DNA from: Mycolicibacterium agri
GTDB lineage: Bacteria; Actinomycetota; Actinomycetes; Mycobacteriales; Mycobacteriaceae
NCBI RefSeq assembly: GCF_002553505.1
Contig: NZ_PDCP01000021.1
Span: 31,613-95,612, forward strand
DNA: 64,000 nt
Direction: 5' to 3'
Position numbers and translations under genes: made by a program. A model generated the notes under the pieces. It was given only the letters and a program-made list of their open reading frames with translations, did no database searches and was not told the DNA's origin. Every line of letters begins with the position of its first letter. Position 1 is the first letter of the stretch. This document shows, piece by piece, positions 38,413-53,798 of this stretch.

Positions 38413-38985
38413 CTAGGGCTGACCCTGCCCGCGACGTTCGTCTGTGGCCACAGGTTGGGTCGCGTCGCTGGGCGCGTCGGGGTGGCTGACGGCGGCGAAG
38501 ACGTCGGTGTCGGCGCGGTCGTCGTCGTCGCTGGCCAGACCGTGACGCTTGCGCGGCACATCTTCGGCGTGCCGGTCGATGAGCCAGTGCCCGATCGCGA
38601 CGCCCGCGATGGCGGCGACGAAGGTCAGTAGCGCGGTGAATGCCGCGAAGGTGGTGAGCTCGTTGACCAGCCCACCGACATAGAGGTCGCGGTAGAACAG
38701 CGAGATCAGCCAGCACAGGGCGCCGCTGACGATGCCGGCGAACAGGCCGGCCAGCAGCCACGCCATCGCCAGATCCTCACGCCGGTCGGGGTCCGGGTTG
38801 GCCCGCGCGTCGGCGCGGCCGTCGAGGAATCCCCAAATGAACACGGCGATCGCGAAGATGACAACGAGTGTGATGCTGATTGTGAGCGCCTTGGTTTCCC
38901 ACGCGTTGATCGCGGCGCCCTGCACCAAACGGATGAAAATCATCAGGGCGGCGAACACCAGTCCGCGCAGCAACCACTTACTCAT
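38413..38985 (-). CDS. Four-helix membrane protein (B-4DMT-like)
   Basis: A 190-residue protein with four membrane segments: LLRGLVFAALMIFIRLVQG, LTISITLVVIFAIAVFIWGF, AWLLAGLFAGIVSGALCWLI and FAAFTALLTFVAAIAGVAIG. A charged tail of about 45 residues (DVPRKRHGLASDDDD onward) follows. The M. tuberculosis counterpart by position is Rv2536, next to aroD and pepQ, annotated as a B-4DMT transporter. Substrate is unknown. It diverges from pepQ across 33 bp. Confidence 0.75.
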   Translation of the reverse strand: MSKWLLRGLVFAALMIFIRLVQGAAINAWETKALTISITLVVIFAIAVFIWGFLDGRADARANPDPDRREDLAMAWLLAGLFAGIVSGALCWLISLFYRDLYVGGLVNELTTFAAFTALLTFVAAIAGVAIGHWLIDRHAEDVPRKRHGLASDDDDRADTDVFAAVSHPDAPSDATQPVATDERRGQGQP

Positions 38986-39018
38986 GGGCCATCACCTTAG
39001 CGAGTAGCGTCAATACCT

Positions 39019-40125
39019 GTGACTATATCTGCGCGCCGAGACCGGCTGCGGCAGCGGCTGGAGGCAGAAGGACTTGACGCGTTGTTGGTAACGCGCCTGG
39101 TCAATGTGCGTTATCTGTCCGGATTCACCGGCTCCAACGCGGCCCTGCTGATCCGCGTGGACGACGACACACCGGTGTTGGCCACCGATGGGCGTTATCG
39201 CACGCAGGCCGCGCAGCAGGTGCCCGACGCCGAGATCGTCATCGAACGCGCGTGCGGGCCGCACCTGGCGCGGCGGGCCGCTGAGGCCGGCGTCGGACGG
39301 CTCGGCTTCGAGAGCCATGTCGTCACGGTGGAGGGGTTCGACGCGCTGACCACCGCGGCGGGCAACACCGAGTTGGTCCGCGCCGCAGGCATCGTCGAAC
39401 AGCTGCGCGAGGTCAAGGATGCGGGCGAGATCGCCCTGCTGCGGTTGGCCTGCGAGGCGGCCGACGCCGCGTTGACCGACCTCGTGCAGCGCGGCGGGCT
39501 GCGGCCGGGCCGCACCGAACGCGAGGTGGGCCGCGAGTTGGAGTCGTTGATGCTCGACCACGGCGCGGACGGGGTGTCGTTCGAGACCATCGTCGCCGCC
39601 GGGGCCAATTCCGCGATTCCGCACCACCGGCCGACCGATGCCGTGCTGGCCGCAGGCGACTTCGTCAAAATCGATTTCGGGGCTCTGGTCTGCGGCTATC
39701 ACTCCGACATGACCCGCACCTTCGTGCTGGCGCCGGCCGCGCAGTGGCAGCTCGACCTCTACGAGCTGGTCGCCACGGCGCAGCGGGCGGGCAGCGAGGC
39801 GGTTGTCGCCGGGGCGCCGCTGCGCGATATCGACGCCGCCTCGCGTCGGGTGATCGCCGAGGCCGGCTATGGCGACAACTTCACCCACGGCCTCGGACAC
39901 GGCGTCGGCCTGGAGATCCACGAAGCGCCAGGAATCAATTCCTCGGCCGCCGGTACACTGCTTGCTGGCTCTGCGGTGACCGTGGAGCCAGGTGTCTACC
40001 TGCCCGATCGCGGCGGTGTCCGCATCGAGGACACTCTGGTCGTGTGCGAGGAGCCGGAGGACCGGCGGCATCAGACATCAGAACTGCTTACCCAGTTCCC
40101 CAAGGAACTGGCCATTCTCGGCTGA
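39019..40125 (+). CDS. pepQ: Xaa-Pro aminopeptidase/dipeptidase (M24B)
   Basis: A 368-residue creatinase-like fold peptidase. The five metal ligands are present: Asp in KIDFGALVCGYHSDMTRTF (two), His in HGLGHGVGLEIHEAPG, Glu in TVEPGVYLP and Glu in GVRIEDTLVV. The N-terminal domain (RRDRLRQRLEAEGLDALLVT) is the usual creatinase-N part. GTG 39019 is used. It precedes efp, the conserved pepQ-efp-nusB order in actinobacteria, and probably recycles proline-containing dipeptides. Confidence 0.93.
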   Translation: MTISARRDRLRQRLEAEGLDALLVTRLVNVRYLSGFTGSNAALLIRVDDDTPVLATDGRYRTQAAQQVPDAEIVIERACGPHLARRAAEAGVGRLGFESHVVTVEGFDALTTAAGNTELVRAAGIVEQLREVKDAGEIALLRLACEAADAALTDLVQRGGLRPGRTEREVGRELESLMLDHGADGVSFETIVAAGANSAIPHHRPTDAVLAAGDFVKIDFGALVCGYHSDMTRTFVLAPAAQWQLDLYELVATAQRAGSEAVVAGAPLRDIDAASRRVIAEAGYGDNFTHGLGHGVGLEIHEAPGINSSAAGTLLAGSAVTVEPGVYLPDRGGVRIEDTLVVCEEPEDRRHQTSELLTQFPKELAILG

Positions 40126-40146
40126 GAGACTAGGAGTAGTACCGCC

Positions 40147-40707
40147 GTGGCATCGACCGCCGACTTCAAGAACGGGCTCGTCCTGCAGATTGATGGCCAG
40201 CTGTGGTCCATCGTCGAGTTCCAACACGTCAAGCCGGGCAAGGGTCCGGCGTTCGTGCGGACCAAGCTGAAGAACGTGCTGTCGGGCAAGGTCGTCGACA
40301 AGACGTTCAATGCGGGCGTCAAGGTCGACACGGCGACGGTGGACCGCCGCGACACCACCTACTTGTATAAGGACGGCTCGGACTTCGTGTTCATGGACAG
40401 CGAGGACTACGAGCAGCACCACCTGCCCGAGTCGATGGTCGGCGACGCCGCGCGCTTTCTGCTGGAGGGACTGCCCGTGCAGGTGGCGTTCCACAACGGC
40501 ACGCCGCTGTACATCGAGTTGCCGGTGAGCGTCGAACTGGAGATCACCCACACCGAACCGGGCCTGCAGGGCGACCGCTCCAGCGCGGGCACCAAGCCGG
40601 CGACGGTGGAGACCGGCGCGGAGATTCAGGTGCCGTTGTTCATCAACACCGGCGACAAGATCAAGGTCGACACCCGCGACGGCAGCTACCTGGGGCGAGT
40701 CAACTGA
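40147..40707 (+). CDS. efp: Elongation factor P
   Basis: A 186-residue three-domain EF-P. The KOW-like domain carries the conserved loop [17 protein letters not shown], with the Lys near residue 34 that is modified in some bacteria. The OB domains follow ([38 protein letters not shown]). It rescues ribosomes stalled at polyproline stretches. No epmA/earP modification gene is in the window. GTG 40147 lies 21 bp after pepQ. Confidence 0.97.
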   Translation: MASTADFKNGLVLQIDGQLWSIVEFQHVKPGKGPAFVRTKLKNVLSGKVVDKTFNAGVKVDTATVDRRDTTYLYKDGSDFVFMDSEDYEQHHLPESMVGDAARFLLEGLPVQVAFHNGTPLYIELPVSVELEITHTEPGLQGDRSSAGTKPATVETGAEIQVPLFINTGDKIKVDTRDGSYLGRVN

Positions 40708-40709
40708 CC

Positions 40710-41183
40710 ATGGCCAAGCCTGAGCGAGGCAGGCACCAGGCCCGCAAGCGGGCAGTCGACCTGCTTTTCGAGGCGGAGGCCCGCGGGATCACTCCGGCGG
40801 AAGCAGCCGAGGCGCGAGAAGAGTTGGCGCAGAAGCAACCTGACGTGTCACCGCTGAACCCGTACACGATCAAGGTGGCGCGCGGTGTCACGCAGCACGC
40901 GGCCCACATCGACGACCTGATCTCGTCGCATCTGCAGGGCTGGACGCTGGACCGTCTGCCCGCGGTCGATCGCGCGATCCTGCGCGTCGCAGTATGGGAG
41001 TTGCTGCATGCCGACGACGTTCCCGAACCCGTCGCCGTCGACGAGGCGGTGGAGTTGGCCAAGAATCTGTCCACCGATGACTCGCCAGGATTCGTGAACG
41101 GTGTACTGGGACAGGTGATGTTGGTGACGCCGCAGATCCGCGCCGCGGCGGCCGCCATCCGCGGCGGATCCGACGACAGCTAA
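40710..41183 (+). CDS. nusB: Transcription antitermination factor NusB
   Basis: A 157-residue helical Nus[20 protein letters not shown] opens the RNA-binding arginine-rich helix and [20 protein letters not shown] and [11 protein letters not shown] complete the fold. It works with NusE on rRNA antitermination. It starts 2 bp after efp stops. Normal length for actinobacteria. Confidence 0.95.
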   Translation: MAKPERGRHQARKRAVDLLFEAEARGITPAEAAEAREELAQKQPDVSPLNPYTIKVARGVTQHAAHIDDLISSHLQGWTLDRLPAVDRAILRVAVWELLHADDVPEPVAVDEAVELAKNLSTDDSPGFVNGVLGQVMLVTPQIRAAAAAIRGGSDDS

Positions 41184-41211
41184 GTCAATCGGCCGGGTCT
41201 ACGCTTGTCCG

Positions 41212-41751
41212 GTGCCTGCACCACAGGACTGGGCGCCGTATTACGGCATCGAAGACGCCGCCAAGGTGTATCTGCGCGACCCCACGATGGCGCTCGACCA
41301 GCTTCGGGGCGTGGTGGAATTCCCGTCGATCCAGTCGTTCTTCATGTCCCGGCGCGTGACCGAGGAGTCATGGGGCGAGGCCCTGTCCCAGGAAGTGGTG
41401 CTGACCGACGGGCGTCGGCTGATCATGTGGCGCGCCGACGATGACCTGTCGACCAGCGATGGGCAGCAGCGCCAGGTGCTCAACGCGTCGGTGCGCACGA
41501 TCCTGCTGTCGACGATCACCGACCACATCTTGACGACCGAGTTCGAGATCCTGAACGACGGCACACGGCGGCTCGCGGAAGTGCGGTTGCGGATGTACAC
41601 GCAGCTGATCACGCGCAGCCACGAGAAGTCGGCCACCGACACCGATTTCTTCTGCGAGTCGTTCCGCTACGACAAGTCGGTCGACAACGGCGGCCTGGCC
41701 CAGATGGAGCGGCTGCTGCAGTTCGGTCGGGTGCTGTCGCGCTCGATCTAG
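41212..41751 (+). CDS. Conserved hypothetical protein
   Basis: A 179-residue soluble protein I do not recognise by function. It opens MPAPQDWAPYYGIEDAAKVY and is rich in charged residues, with no membrane segment or signal peptide. GTG 41212 lies 28 bp after nusB on the same strand, so it may be part of the pepQ-efp-nusB transcript; a hypothetical gene also follows nusB in M. tuberculosis. It is convergent with the FAD monooxygenase, with one base between the stops. Confidence 0.7.
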   Translation: MPAPQDWAPYYGIEDAAKVYLRDPTMALDQLRGVVEFPSIQSFFMSRRVTEESWGEALSQEVVLTDGRRLIMWRADDDLSTSDGQQRQVLNASVRTILLSTITDHILTTEFEILNDGTRRLAEVRLRMYTQLITRSHEKSATDTDFFCESFRYDKSVDNGGLAQMERLLQFGRVLSRSI

Positions 41752-41752
41752 C

Positions 41753-42964
41753 TCAGACCGTCGAATACTTCGGCAGCTCAATCGAATCGGCGACTTTGAA
41801 CCACAACCGTTGCGCGATCGGCCGCAGCGGCCAGCGCTGCATCCATGTCATCGCCTTGATCTGCATGGAAATGTCTCTGGCGGTGTTGGGGGCGTACCGG
41901 TCGACACGGTTGGGCAGGTCCTGGCACTTGTCGACGTAGGGTCGCATCTTGGTTTGATACTGCGCGAAGGCCTCCTTGATGCGTTGGGCGTCAAGGTTTT
42001 CCGCGGAGCCGAGTTCGCCGGCGAGGATGTAGGCGCCGACCAGCGCCAGGCTGGTGCCCATGCCGCTGAGCGGGGATGCGCAGTAGCCGGCATCGCCCAC
42101 AAGGGCGACTCGGCCCGATGTCCACGCCGGCATGTGGATCTGCAGGAACGCGTCGAAGTAGAAGTCGTCGGCCTCCTGCGCGGCGGCCAGCAGCGCGTCG
42201 CACTGCCATCCGGCACCCGCGAAGCGGTCGATCAGCAGCTTGCGTTGCTCGTCGAGATTGTGGCGGTCGTAGACGATCGGTTCAGACGCAAAAGCCAAGC
42301 CCGCTTTGGTGGTTGCGGGATCGTGCGTGGGGCGCATGGAGGCGTTGAGGCCGCCGGGCGCCAGGTACATGAGGTACCAGCCGTCAAGCCCGACGGTGTC
42401 CGGCGCGGTGAACCAGGCGTTGTATCCGCCAAGCGGTTTGGCGAATTTGTCTTCCGGCCCAAACACCATGCTGCGCACCGAGGAATGCGGGCCGTCGGCA
42501 CCGACGACGATGTCTACCCGTTCCCGGGTGCCGTCGGAAAGGGTGACGTCGACGCCGTCTTCGTCCTGCTCCAGCGCGGAGATCCGTGTGCTGAAGCGGT
42601 ATTCGGTGATGTCCTTGGTGGCTTGGTAGAGCACGCCGACCAGATCACCGCGCAGGATCTCGAGTTTGGACACCATGCCGTTGCCGTCGAAGGCGGTGAC
42701 CGGCATCTCGCCGCGGCGGCTTCCGTCGGATGCCACCCACGCCAGGCCTTTCTGCTCGAGGGCGTGCGCCCGCATCTGCGGCATCAGGCCCATGAGTTCA
42801 ACGACGTCGCCGCCGGCGCCGCGAAGGTCGACGGTCTGGCCGCCCGGACGAATGCCCGGGGCGATTTCGACGACGATGACGCGGTAGCCGTTCTTCGTGA
42901 GCCAGAAGGCGAGCGATGGTCCGGCGATTCCCGCGCCGCTGATCAGGACGGTTGGTTGTGCCAC
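41753..42964 (-). CDS. FAD-dependent aromatic-ring-type monooxygenase
   Basis: A 403-residue PHBH-fold flavoprotein. The FAD ADP-binding motif GAGIAGPSLAFWL is at residues 10-22, the DG motif VGADGPHSSVRS is near 155-166, and the GD motif LVGDAGYCASPLSGMG is near 285-300. Members hydroxylate aromatic or polyketide compounds, or act on tetracycline-like substrates. No operon partner is adjacent on the same strand. Substrate unknown. Confidence 0.9.
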   Translation of the reverse strand: MAQPTVLISGAGIAGPSLAFWLTKNGYRVIVVEIAPGIRPGGQTVDLRGAGGDVVELMGLMPQMRAHALEQKGLAWVASDGSRRGEMPVTAFDGNGMVSKLEILRGDLVGVLYQATKDITEYRFSTRISALEQDEDGVDVTLSDGTRERVDIVVGADGPHSSVRSMVFGPEDKFAKPLGGYNAWFTAPDTVGLDGWYLMYLAPGGLNASMRPTHDPATTKAGLAFASEPIVYDRHNLDEQRKLLIDRFAGAGWQCDALLAAAQEADDFYFDAFLQIHMPAWTSGRVALVGDAGYCASPLSGMGTSLALVGAYILAGELGSAENLDAQRIKEAFAQYQTKMRPYVDKCQDLPNRVDRYAPNTARDISMQIKAMTWMQRWPLRPIAQRLWFKVADSIELPKYSTV

Positions 42965-43070
42965 GAATTCAATCTAAATGCTGACGGCCATCGGCAGGGT
43001 CAACTGCGGGCAAGTTGCTGGTAGCGAGAAGCCCTTCGTTAGCGCAAGCAACATCGGCCTGACAGCGCCA

Positions 43071-43128
43071 CGAGCGTATGGCCTACGTATGCGGTTGACG
43101 GAAATCTCGTCCGTAGCCCATACGCTCG
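43071..43128. repeat. Large imperfect inverted repeat
   Basis: CGAGCGTATGGCCTACG at 43071-43087 and CGTAGCCCATACGCTCG at 43112-43128 pair in 16 of 17 positions around a 24-base loop. It lies between two minus-strand genes, 20 bp beyond the end of the beta-lactamase-like gene, and could act as its terminator. The CGAGCGT/ACGCTCG ends resemble those of the carA-carB hairpin at 49071-49130, so it may belong to the same family of dispersed hairpins. Confidence 0.6.
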
Positions 43129-43147
43129 CGGAGGACTAGAGGCAGAA

Positions 43148-45168
<2,021 letters not shown>

Positions 45169-46125
45169 ATGAGTCCACGCCACCTGCTTGCGGCGGTCGA
45201 CCTGACGCGCGACGAGGCCACCGCGATCCTCGACGACGCCGACCGGTTCCGTGAGGCGCTGCTCGGCCGCGAGGTCAAGAAGCTGCCGACCCTGCGCGGC
45301 CGCACCGTCATCACGATGTTCTACGAGAACTCCACCCGCACTCGGGTGTCGTTCGAGGTGGCGGGCAAGTGGATGAGCGCCGACGTCATCAACGTCAGCG
45401 CCTCCGGATCGTCGGTCGCCAAGGGGGAGTCGCTGCGCGACACGGCGCTGACGCTGCGGGCTGCAGGCGCGGACGCGCTGATCATCCGGCACTCCGCATC
45501 GGGAGCGGCCCAGCAGCTGGCCGGGTGGACCGCCACCGAAGACGGCGGTGGCCCGTCGGTCATCAACGCCGGCGACGGCACCCACGAGCACCCGACGCAG
45601 GCGCTGCTCGACGCGCTGACGCTGCGCCAGCGGCTCGGCAGCATCGAGGGCAAGCGGGTGGTGATCGTCGGCGACGTGCTGCACAGCCGGGTGGCCCGGT
45701 CGAACGTCTCGCTGTTGCACACGCTTGGCGCGGAGGTGGTCCTCGTCGCGCCGCCGACGCTGCTGCCGGTCGGGGTGTCGGAATGGCCCGCGACCGTGTC
45801 CTATGACCTGGACGCCGAACTGCCGGTCGCCGACGCGGTGCTCATGCTGCGGGTGCAGGCCGAGCGCATGACCGGCGGGTTCTTCCCGTCGGCGCGGGAG
45901 TACTCGGTGCGCTACGGGCTGTCCGAGAAGCGGCAGGCGATGCTGCCCGGCCACGCGGTGGTGATGCATCCCGGGCCGATGCTGCGCGGCATGGAGATCT
46001 CCTACTCGGTGGCGGACTCCACGCAATCCGCTGTGCTGCAACAGGTTTCCAATGGCGTGCATATCAGAATGGCCGTGCTTTTCCACCTGCTGGTCGGCGC
46101 AGAAGAGGTAGGGATCAGCGCATGA
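45169..46125 (+). CDS. pyrB: Aspartate carbamoyltransferase catalytic subunit
   Basis: A 318-residue enzyme. The carbamoyl-phosphate site is [15 protein letters not shown] near residues 52-66, followed by [24 protein letters not shown] and MHPGPMLRG. It makes carbamoyl-aspartate. No regulatory subunit pyrI is present, as normal for actinobacteria. ATG 45169 follows the last mini-ORF in an ATGA overlap, so its translation depends on, or passes through, the repeat region. Its end overlaps pyrC by 4 bp. Confidence 0.97.
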   Translation: MSPRHLLAAVDLTRDEATAILDDADRFREALLGREVKKLPTLRGRTVITMFYENSTRTRVSFEVAGKWMSADVINVSASGSSVAKGESLRDTALTLRAAGADALIIRHSASGAAQQLAGWTATEDGGGPSVINAGDGTHEHPTQALLDALTLRQRLGSIEGKRVVIVGDVLHSRVARSNVSLLHTLGAEVVLVAPPTLLPVGVSEWPATVSYDLDAELPVADAVLMLRVQAERMTGGFFPSAREYSVRYGLSEKRQAMLPGHAVVMHPGPMLRGMEISYSVADSTQSAVLQQVSNGVHIRMAVLFHLLVGAEEVGISA

Positions 46126-47414
46126 GCGTCTTGATTCGAAGGGTGCAGCTCTACGGCGAGGGCGACCGGGTCGACGTGCTCGTCGACGACGGACAGATCG
46201 CCGACATCGGGGCCGATCTGGCGATCCCGGATAACGCCGACGTCGTCGACGCCACCGGCCAGATCCTGCTGCCCGGTTTCGTCGACCTGCACACCCATCT
46301 GCGCGAGCCCGGCCGCGAATACGCCGAAGACATCGAAACAGGTTCGGCGGCAGCGGCTTTGGGCGGTTACACCGCCGTCTTCGCAATGGCCAACACCACT
46401 CCGGTGGCCGACAGTCCCGTCGTCACCGACCACGTGTGGCACCGCGGTCAGCAGGTCGGCCTTGTCGACGTGCATCCCGTCGGCGCCGTCACCATGGGGC
46501 TGGCAGGCACGCAGTTGACCGAGATGGGCATGATGGCCGCCGGCGCGGGCCAGGTGCGGATGTTCTCCGACGACGGCGTCTGCGTGCACGACCCGCTGGT
46601 GATGCGCCGCGCGCTGGAGTACGCCACCGGCCTGGGCGTCCTGATCGCCCAGCACGCCGAGGAACCGCGACTGACCGTCGGCGCCGTCGCCCATGAGGGC
46701 CCCAACGCCGCCCGGTTGGGCCTGTCCGGCTGGCCGCGCGCCGCCGAGGAGTCCATCGTGGCCCGCGACGCGCTGCTGGCCCGCGACGCAGGTGCGCGAG
46801 TGCACATCTGCCACGCCTCCACCGCCGGCACCGTCGAGCTTCTGAAATGGGCGAAATCACAAGGCATCTCGATCACGGCCGAGGTCACACCGCACCACCT
46901 GCTGCTCGACGACACCCGGTTGGCCACCTACGACGGCCGCAACCGCGTCAACCCGCCGCTGCGTGAGTCCACCGACGCCGAAGCGCTGCGGCAGGCGCTC
47001 GTCGACGGCGTCATCGACTGCGTGGCCACCGACCACGCGCCGCACGCCGAGCACGAGAAGATGTGCGAGTTCGCCAACGCCAGGCCCGGCATGCTGGGAC
47101 TGCAGACCGCGCTGTCGGTCGTCGTCGAGACGATGGTGCGGCCCGGGCTGCTCGGCTGGCGCGACGTCGCCCGGGTGATGAGCGAGAACCCGGCCCGCAT
47201 CGTCGGGCTGCCCGACCAGGGCCGCCCGTTGGAGGTCGGCGAGCCTGCCAACCTGACCGTCGTCGACCCCGACGCGACGTGGACGGTCACCGGCGCCGCG
47301 CTCGCCAGCCGGTCCGACAACACCCCGTACGAGGCGATGACGCTACCCGGCGCGGTCACGCTGACGATGCTGCGTGGCAAGGTCACCGCCAGAGACGGAA
47401 AATCGCCTGCATGA
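46122..47414 (+). CDS. pyrC: Dihydroorotase
   Basis: A 430-residue type I dihydroorotase. The HxH zinc pair is in [13 protein letters not shown] near residues 57-59, and [19 protein letters not shown] and [12 protein letters not shown] supply the remaining metal and substrate residues. It cyclises carbamoyl-aspartate. ATG 46122 overlaps pyrB (ATGA). Its stop overlaps the small membrane protein gene. Confidence 0.96.
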   Translation: MSVLIRRVQLYGEGDRVDVLVDDGQIADIGADLAIPDNADVVDATGQILLPGFVDLHTHLREPGREYAEDIETGSAAAALGGYTAVFAMANTTPVADSPVVTDHVWHRGQQVGLVDVHPVGAVTMGLAGTQLTEMGMMAAGAGQVRMFSDDGVCVHDPLVMRRALEYATGLGVLIAQHAEEPRLTVGAVAHEGPNAARLGLSGWPRAAEESIVARDALLARDAGARVHICHASTAGTVELLKWAKSQGISITAEVTPHHLLLDDTRLATYDGRNRVNPPLRESTDAEALRQALVDGVIDCVATDHAPHAEHEKMCEFANARPGMLGLQTALSVVVETMVRPGLLGWRDVARVMSENPARIVGLPDQGRPLEVGEPANLTVVDPDATWTVTGAALASRSDNTPYEAMTLPGAVTLTMLRGKVTARDGKSPA

Positions 47415-47917
47415 ACACCCCCACGCTGGTCACGTCGCTGATCATGGCCGCCGCGCTGGCGGCGGTGATCGGGCTGGCGGTCCGGGCGATGATCCGTGGC
47501 TGGCGACACCGCGCCGAGCGGCAGGCGGAGTTGATCGGCACGCTGCCGCCGCTGCCGGACACTGTCGGTCCGGTCACAGTTCCTGCCATGAAGGGGCTGT
47601 ATGTCGGCAGCACGATCGCGCCCAGCTGGCAGGACCGGATCGTGGTCGGCGACCTCGGCTTCCGGACAAAAGCGGTGCTCACCCGCTATCCGGAGGGCAT
47701 CATGCTGCAGCGCAGCGGCGCTCATCCGATCTGGATCCCCGACGAGTCGATCACCGCGATCCGCACCGAGCGCGGCATAGCTGGCAAAGCCCTCACTCAT
47801 CAAGGCATCCTGGCTATCAGGTGGCGACTGCCATCCGGCACCGAAATCGACACCGGTTTCCGCGGCGATGACCGTTCGGAATACGCACGATGGCTTGAGG
47901 AGGAAGAGGCGGCTTGA
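47411..47917 (+). CDS. Membrane-anchored protein between pyrC and carA
   Basis: A 168-residue protein with one N-terminal membrane helix ([19 protein letters not shown]), a short basic stretch ([11 protein letters not shown]) and a soluble PH-like domain carrying [20 protein letters not shown] and [15 protein letters not shown]. The order pyrC-membrane protein-carA is conserved in mycobacteria (Rv1382 position). ATGA and TTGA overlaps tie it into the operon. It has no known pyrimidine role. Confidence 0.8.
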   Translation: MNTPTLVTSLIMAAALAAVIGLAVRAMIRGWRHRAERQAELIGTLPPLPDTVGPVTVPAMKGLYVGSTIAPSWQDRIVVGDLGFRTKAVLTRYPEGIMLQRSGAHPIWIPDESITAIRTERGIAGKALTHQGILAIRWRLPSGTEIDTGFRGDDRSEYARWLEEEEAA

Positions 47918-49068
47918 CTCAAATGGCACCGACGGGTGCGCGCCGCCAGCAACACAAGGCGTTGCTGGTCCTGGATGACGGCCGGGTTTTCACCGGAACG
48001 TCGTTCGGTGCCATCGGTCAGACGCTCGGCGAGGCGGTGTTCTCCACGGGAATGTCCGGATATCAGGAGACGCTCACCGACCCCAGCTATCACCGGCAGA
48101 TCGTGATCGCCACCGCGCCGCAGATCGGCAATACCGGCTGGAACCACGAGGACGCCGAAAGCCGCGGGGACAAGATCTGGGTCGCCGGGTACGCCGTGCG
48201 CGACCCGTCGCCGCGGGCGTCGAACTGGCGCTCGACCGGAACGCTCGAGGACGAACTCGTCCGGCAGAACATCGTCGGCATCGCCGGCATCGACACCCGC
48301 GCGGTGGTGCGGCATCTACGCAACTTCGGGTCGATGAAGGCCGGAATCTTCAGCGGACCCGCGCTCGCCGAACCCGACGAGCTTCTTGCCCGGGTCCGCG
48401 ACCAGCCGTCGATGCTGGGCGCCGATCTGGCCGGGCAGGTCAGCACCGACGGTGGCTATATCGTGGAACCCGATGGGCCGCAACGGTTCACAGTGGCCGC
48501 GATCGACCTCGGCATCAAGACCAACACGCCGCGCAACTTCGCCAAACGCGGTGTCCGCACCCACGTGCTGCCGTCGGGGGTGACCTTCGACCAGATCGCC
48601 GAGTTGAAGCCCGACGGCGTGTTCCTGTCGAACGGGCCCGGTGACCCGGCCACGGCCGACCACATCGTCGGCGTCACGCGCGAAGTGCTCGACGCCGGAA
48701 TCCCGTTGTTCGGCATCTGCTTCGGCAACCAGATCCTCGGCCGCGCGCTGGGCCGGTCGACCTACAAGATGGTCTACGGCCACCGCGGCATCAACATCCC
48801 GGTCATGGACCACGCCACCGGCCGCGTCGCCGTCACCGCGCAGAACCACGGCTTCGCGTTGGAGGGCGAAGCGGGCGAGCGGTTCGACACGCCGTTCGGC
48901 GCCGCCGAGGTCAGCCACACTTGCGCCAATGACGGGGTGGTCGAAGGCGTCAGACTTCTTGACGGGCGGGCGTTTTCGGTGCAGTACCACCCCGAGGCCG
49001 CGGCCGGTCCGCACGACGCGAACTATCTCTTCGACCAGTTCGTCGACCTGATGGCGGAGGACCGGTGA
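47914..49068 (+). CDS. carA: Carbamoyl-phosphate synthase small (glutaminase) subunit
   Basis: A 384-residue subunit. The N-terminal part has [18 protein letters not shown] and the class I amidotransferase half has the catalytic Cys in [12 protein letters not shown] and the His-Glu pair in [13 protein letters not shown]. It supplies ammonia to CarB for pyrimidine and arginine synthesis. The start TTG 47914 overlaps the previous stop (TTGA); ATG 47923 in frame is an alternative. An 85-bp gap with hairpins separates it from carB. Confidence 0.96.
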   Translation: MTQMAPTGARRQQHKALLVLDDGRVFTGTSFGAIGQTLGEAVFSTGMSGYQETLTDPSYHRQIVIATAPQIGNTGWNHEDAESRGDKIWVAGYAVRDPSPRASNWRSTGTLEDELVRQNIVGIAGIDTRAVVRHLRNFGSMKAGIFSGPALAEPDELLARVRDQPSMLGADLAGQVSTDGGYIVEPDGPQRFTVAAIDLGIKTNTPRNFAKRGVRTHVLPSGVTFDQIAELKPDGVFLSNGPGDPATADHIVGVTREVLDAGIPLFGICFGNQILGRALGRSTYKMVYGHRGINIPVMDHATGRVAVTAQNHGFALEGEAGERFDTPFGAAEVSHTCANDGVVEGVRLLDGRAFSVQYHPEAAAGPHDANYLFDQFVDLMAEDR

Positions 49069-49070
49069 CC

Positions 49071-49130
49071 GCGAGCGTGCGTGAACTATCGAAAATGACC
49101 GGCGTGTCGCCTGCAGACACGCACGCTCGC
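49071..49130 (+). promoter_or_regulatory. Overlapping alternative hairpins in the carA-carB gap
   Basis: A long stem can form between GCGAGCGTGCGTG (49071-49083) and CACGCACGCTCGC (49118-49130), 13 of 13 pairs. A second, local stem can form between GCGTGTC (49102-49108) and GACACGC (49116-49122). Both use 49118-49122, so only one can form at a time. The element ends 23 bp before carB ATG. It may be a regulatory switch, an RNA processing site, or only a dispersed repeat. Confidence 0.6.
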
Positions 49131-49153
49131 CGGAATGAGGGGGGTGGGTGCTG

Positions 49154-52491
<3,338 letters not shown>

Positions 52492-52495
<4 letters not shown>

Positions 52496-53313
52496 CGGCG
52501 CCGTCGTTCGGCCGACGGCTCGCCGACGCGGTGGCCGAGCACGGCCCGCTCTGCCCTGGTATCGACCCGCATCCGGAGTTGTTGGAGGCCTGGGGCCTGT
52601 CCGTCGACGCCGACGGTCTGCGGCGGTTCTGCGACATCTGCGTCGAGGTGTTCGCCGGATTCGCGATCGTCAAGCCGCAGGTGGCGTTCTTCGAGGCCTA
52701 CGGCTCCGCGGGCTATTCGGCGCTCGAAGACACCATCGCGTCGCTACGTAGTGCAGGCACGCTGGTGCTGGCCGACGCCAAGCGCGGCGACATCGGCTCC
52801 ACGATGGCCGCCTATGCCGCCGCCTGGTGTGGCGAGTCACCGCTGGCCGCCGACGCCGTCACGGCATCGCCGTACCTCGGATTCGGCTCGCTGCAGCCGC
52901 TTTTCGACAACGCCGCGGCCACCGGCTGCGGGGTGTTCGTGCTGGCCGCCACGTCCAATCCGGAAGGCGCGCAGGTGCAGCGCGCGACGGTCGACGGCCG
53001 CACGGTGGCGCAATCGATCGTCGACGCCGCGGCCACCCTCAATGCCTCATCACGTGAGCCCGGTTCGGTGGGCGTGGTGGTCGGCGCCACGCTGGCAGAG
53101 CCGCCCGACGTCAGCACGCTCGGCGGCCCTGTGCTGGTGCCCGGCGTGGGCGCCCAAGGTGGTCGCCCTGATGCGTTGCGCGGCTTCGGCGGAGCACGGC
53201 CGGGCCAGCTGCTGCCCGCGGCGTCGCGGGAAATTCTGCGTGCCGGTCCCGACCGCACCGCCCTGAAGGCCGCGGCCGAGAAGATGCGCGACTCGGTGGC
53301 CTACCTTGCCTAA
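52492..53313 (+). CDS. pyrF: Orotidine-5'-phosphate decarboxylase (type 2)
   Basis: A 273-residue mycobacterial-type OMP decarboxylase. The catalytic Lys-Asp array is [10 protein letters not shown] near residues 94-103; [16 protein letters not shown] and [12 protein letters not shown] precede it, and VPGVGAQGG forms the phosphate loop. It makes UMP. TTG 52492 (in a TTGA overlap with carB) gives the usual length. It is the last gene of the operon. Confidence 0.95.
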
Positions 53314-53798
53314 ACCAGGCTCGGGCGCACGGCAGCCGAACACCCCGTGCCGATCCGCCGGCGCGCTGGGACACCCCGGGACAGCAAGCCGAACGGCGCT
53401 GTATTACGCAACGTCGTAGTCAGTCGGGATCGCCCGCGGAAGAGGGTTCAAAACGGTCCACGACACGCCCGAAACTCGATGACCAGCGAAAATTTCTTTT
53501 TTTGAAGGTTCACACAACGGCTCGGCGGTCCCGCTGGCGGTGTGACGCCAAGATCACACCGCGACGCTGCCGCGAAAAGGCGCAGTGACCTGGGCTTTTC
53601 CAGAAATGGCAGATGATGACCGGTTTTCGGCCCGGCTCGAAGGACGCGTCGGCGTCGGCCTTACATGCTGGGGTTTTGGCCGCCGAAGAGGGGGGTGGGG
53701 TTCGCTTTCGTCAGATTGCGTGGGTACGGTCGTCGCTGCTGGCTGGTGTTATCACCAGGCAAGGCAAAAACAGTGATGGTGATGAGACGGAGGAACCC
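53314..53798. other. 485-bp intergenic region before mihF
   Basis: No convincing gene is present. It holds an AT-rich patch with a T7 run at about 53496-53506, a TGTGA/TCACA dyad (GTGTGA 53540-53545, TCACAC 53554-53559) with an 8-bp spacer, and a TACGGT hexamer near 53724-53729 that could be a -10. An open frame in phase with mihF reaches up to 53613 without features of the family. The region probably carries the mihF promoter and a long 5' leader. Confidence 0.4.

Noticed and set aside
53540..53559. CRP-type site TGTGA/TCACA before mihF
   Set aside because: The half-sites are separated by 8 bp, not the 6 bp of the CRP consensus, so the dyad does not fit.
53613..53798. Longer mIHF protein starting upstream
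   Set aside because: The extension lacks homology, and GTG 53799 has a strong ribosome site and yields the known active length.
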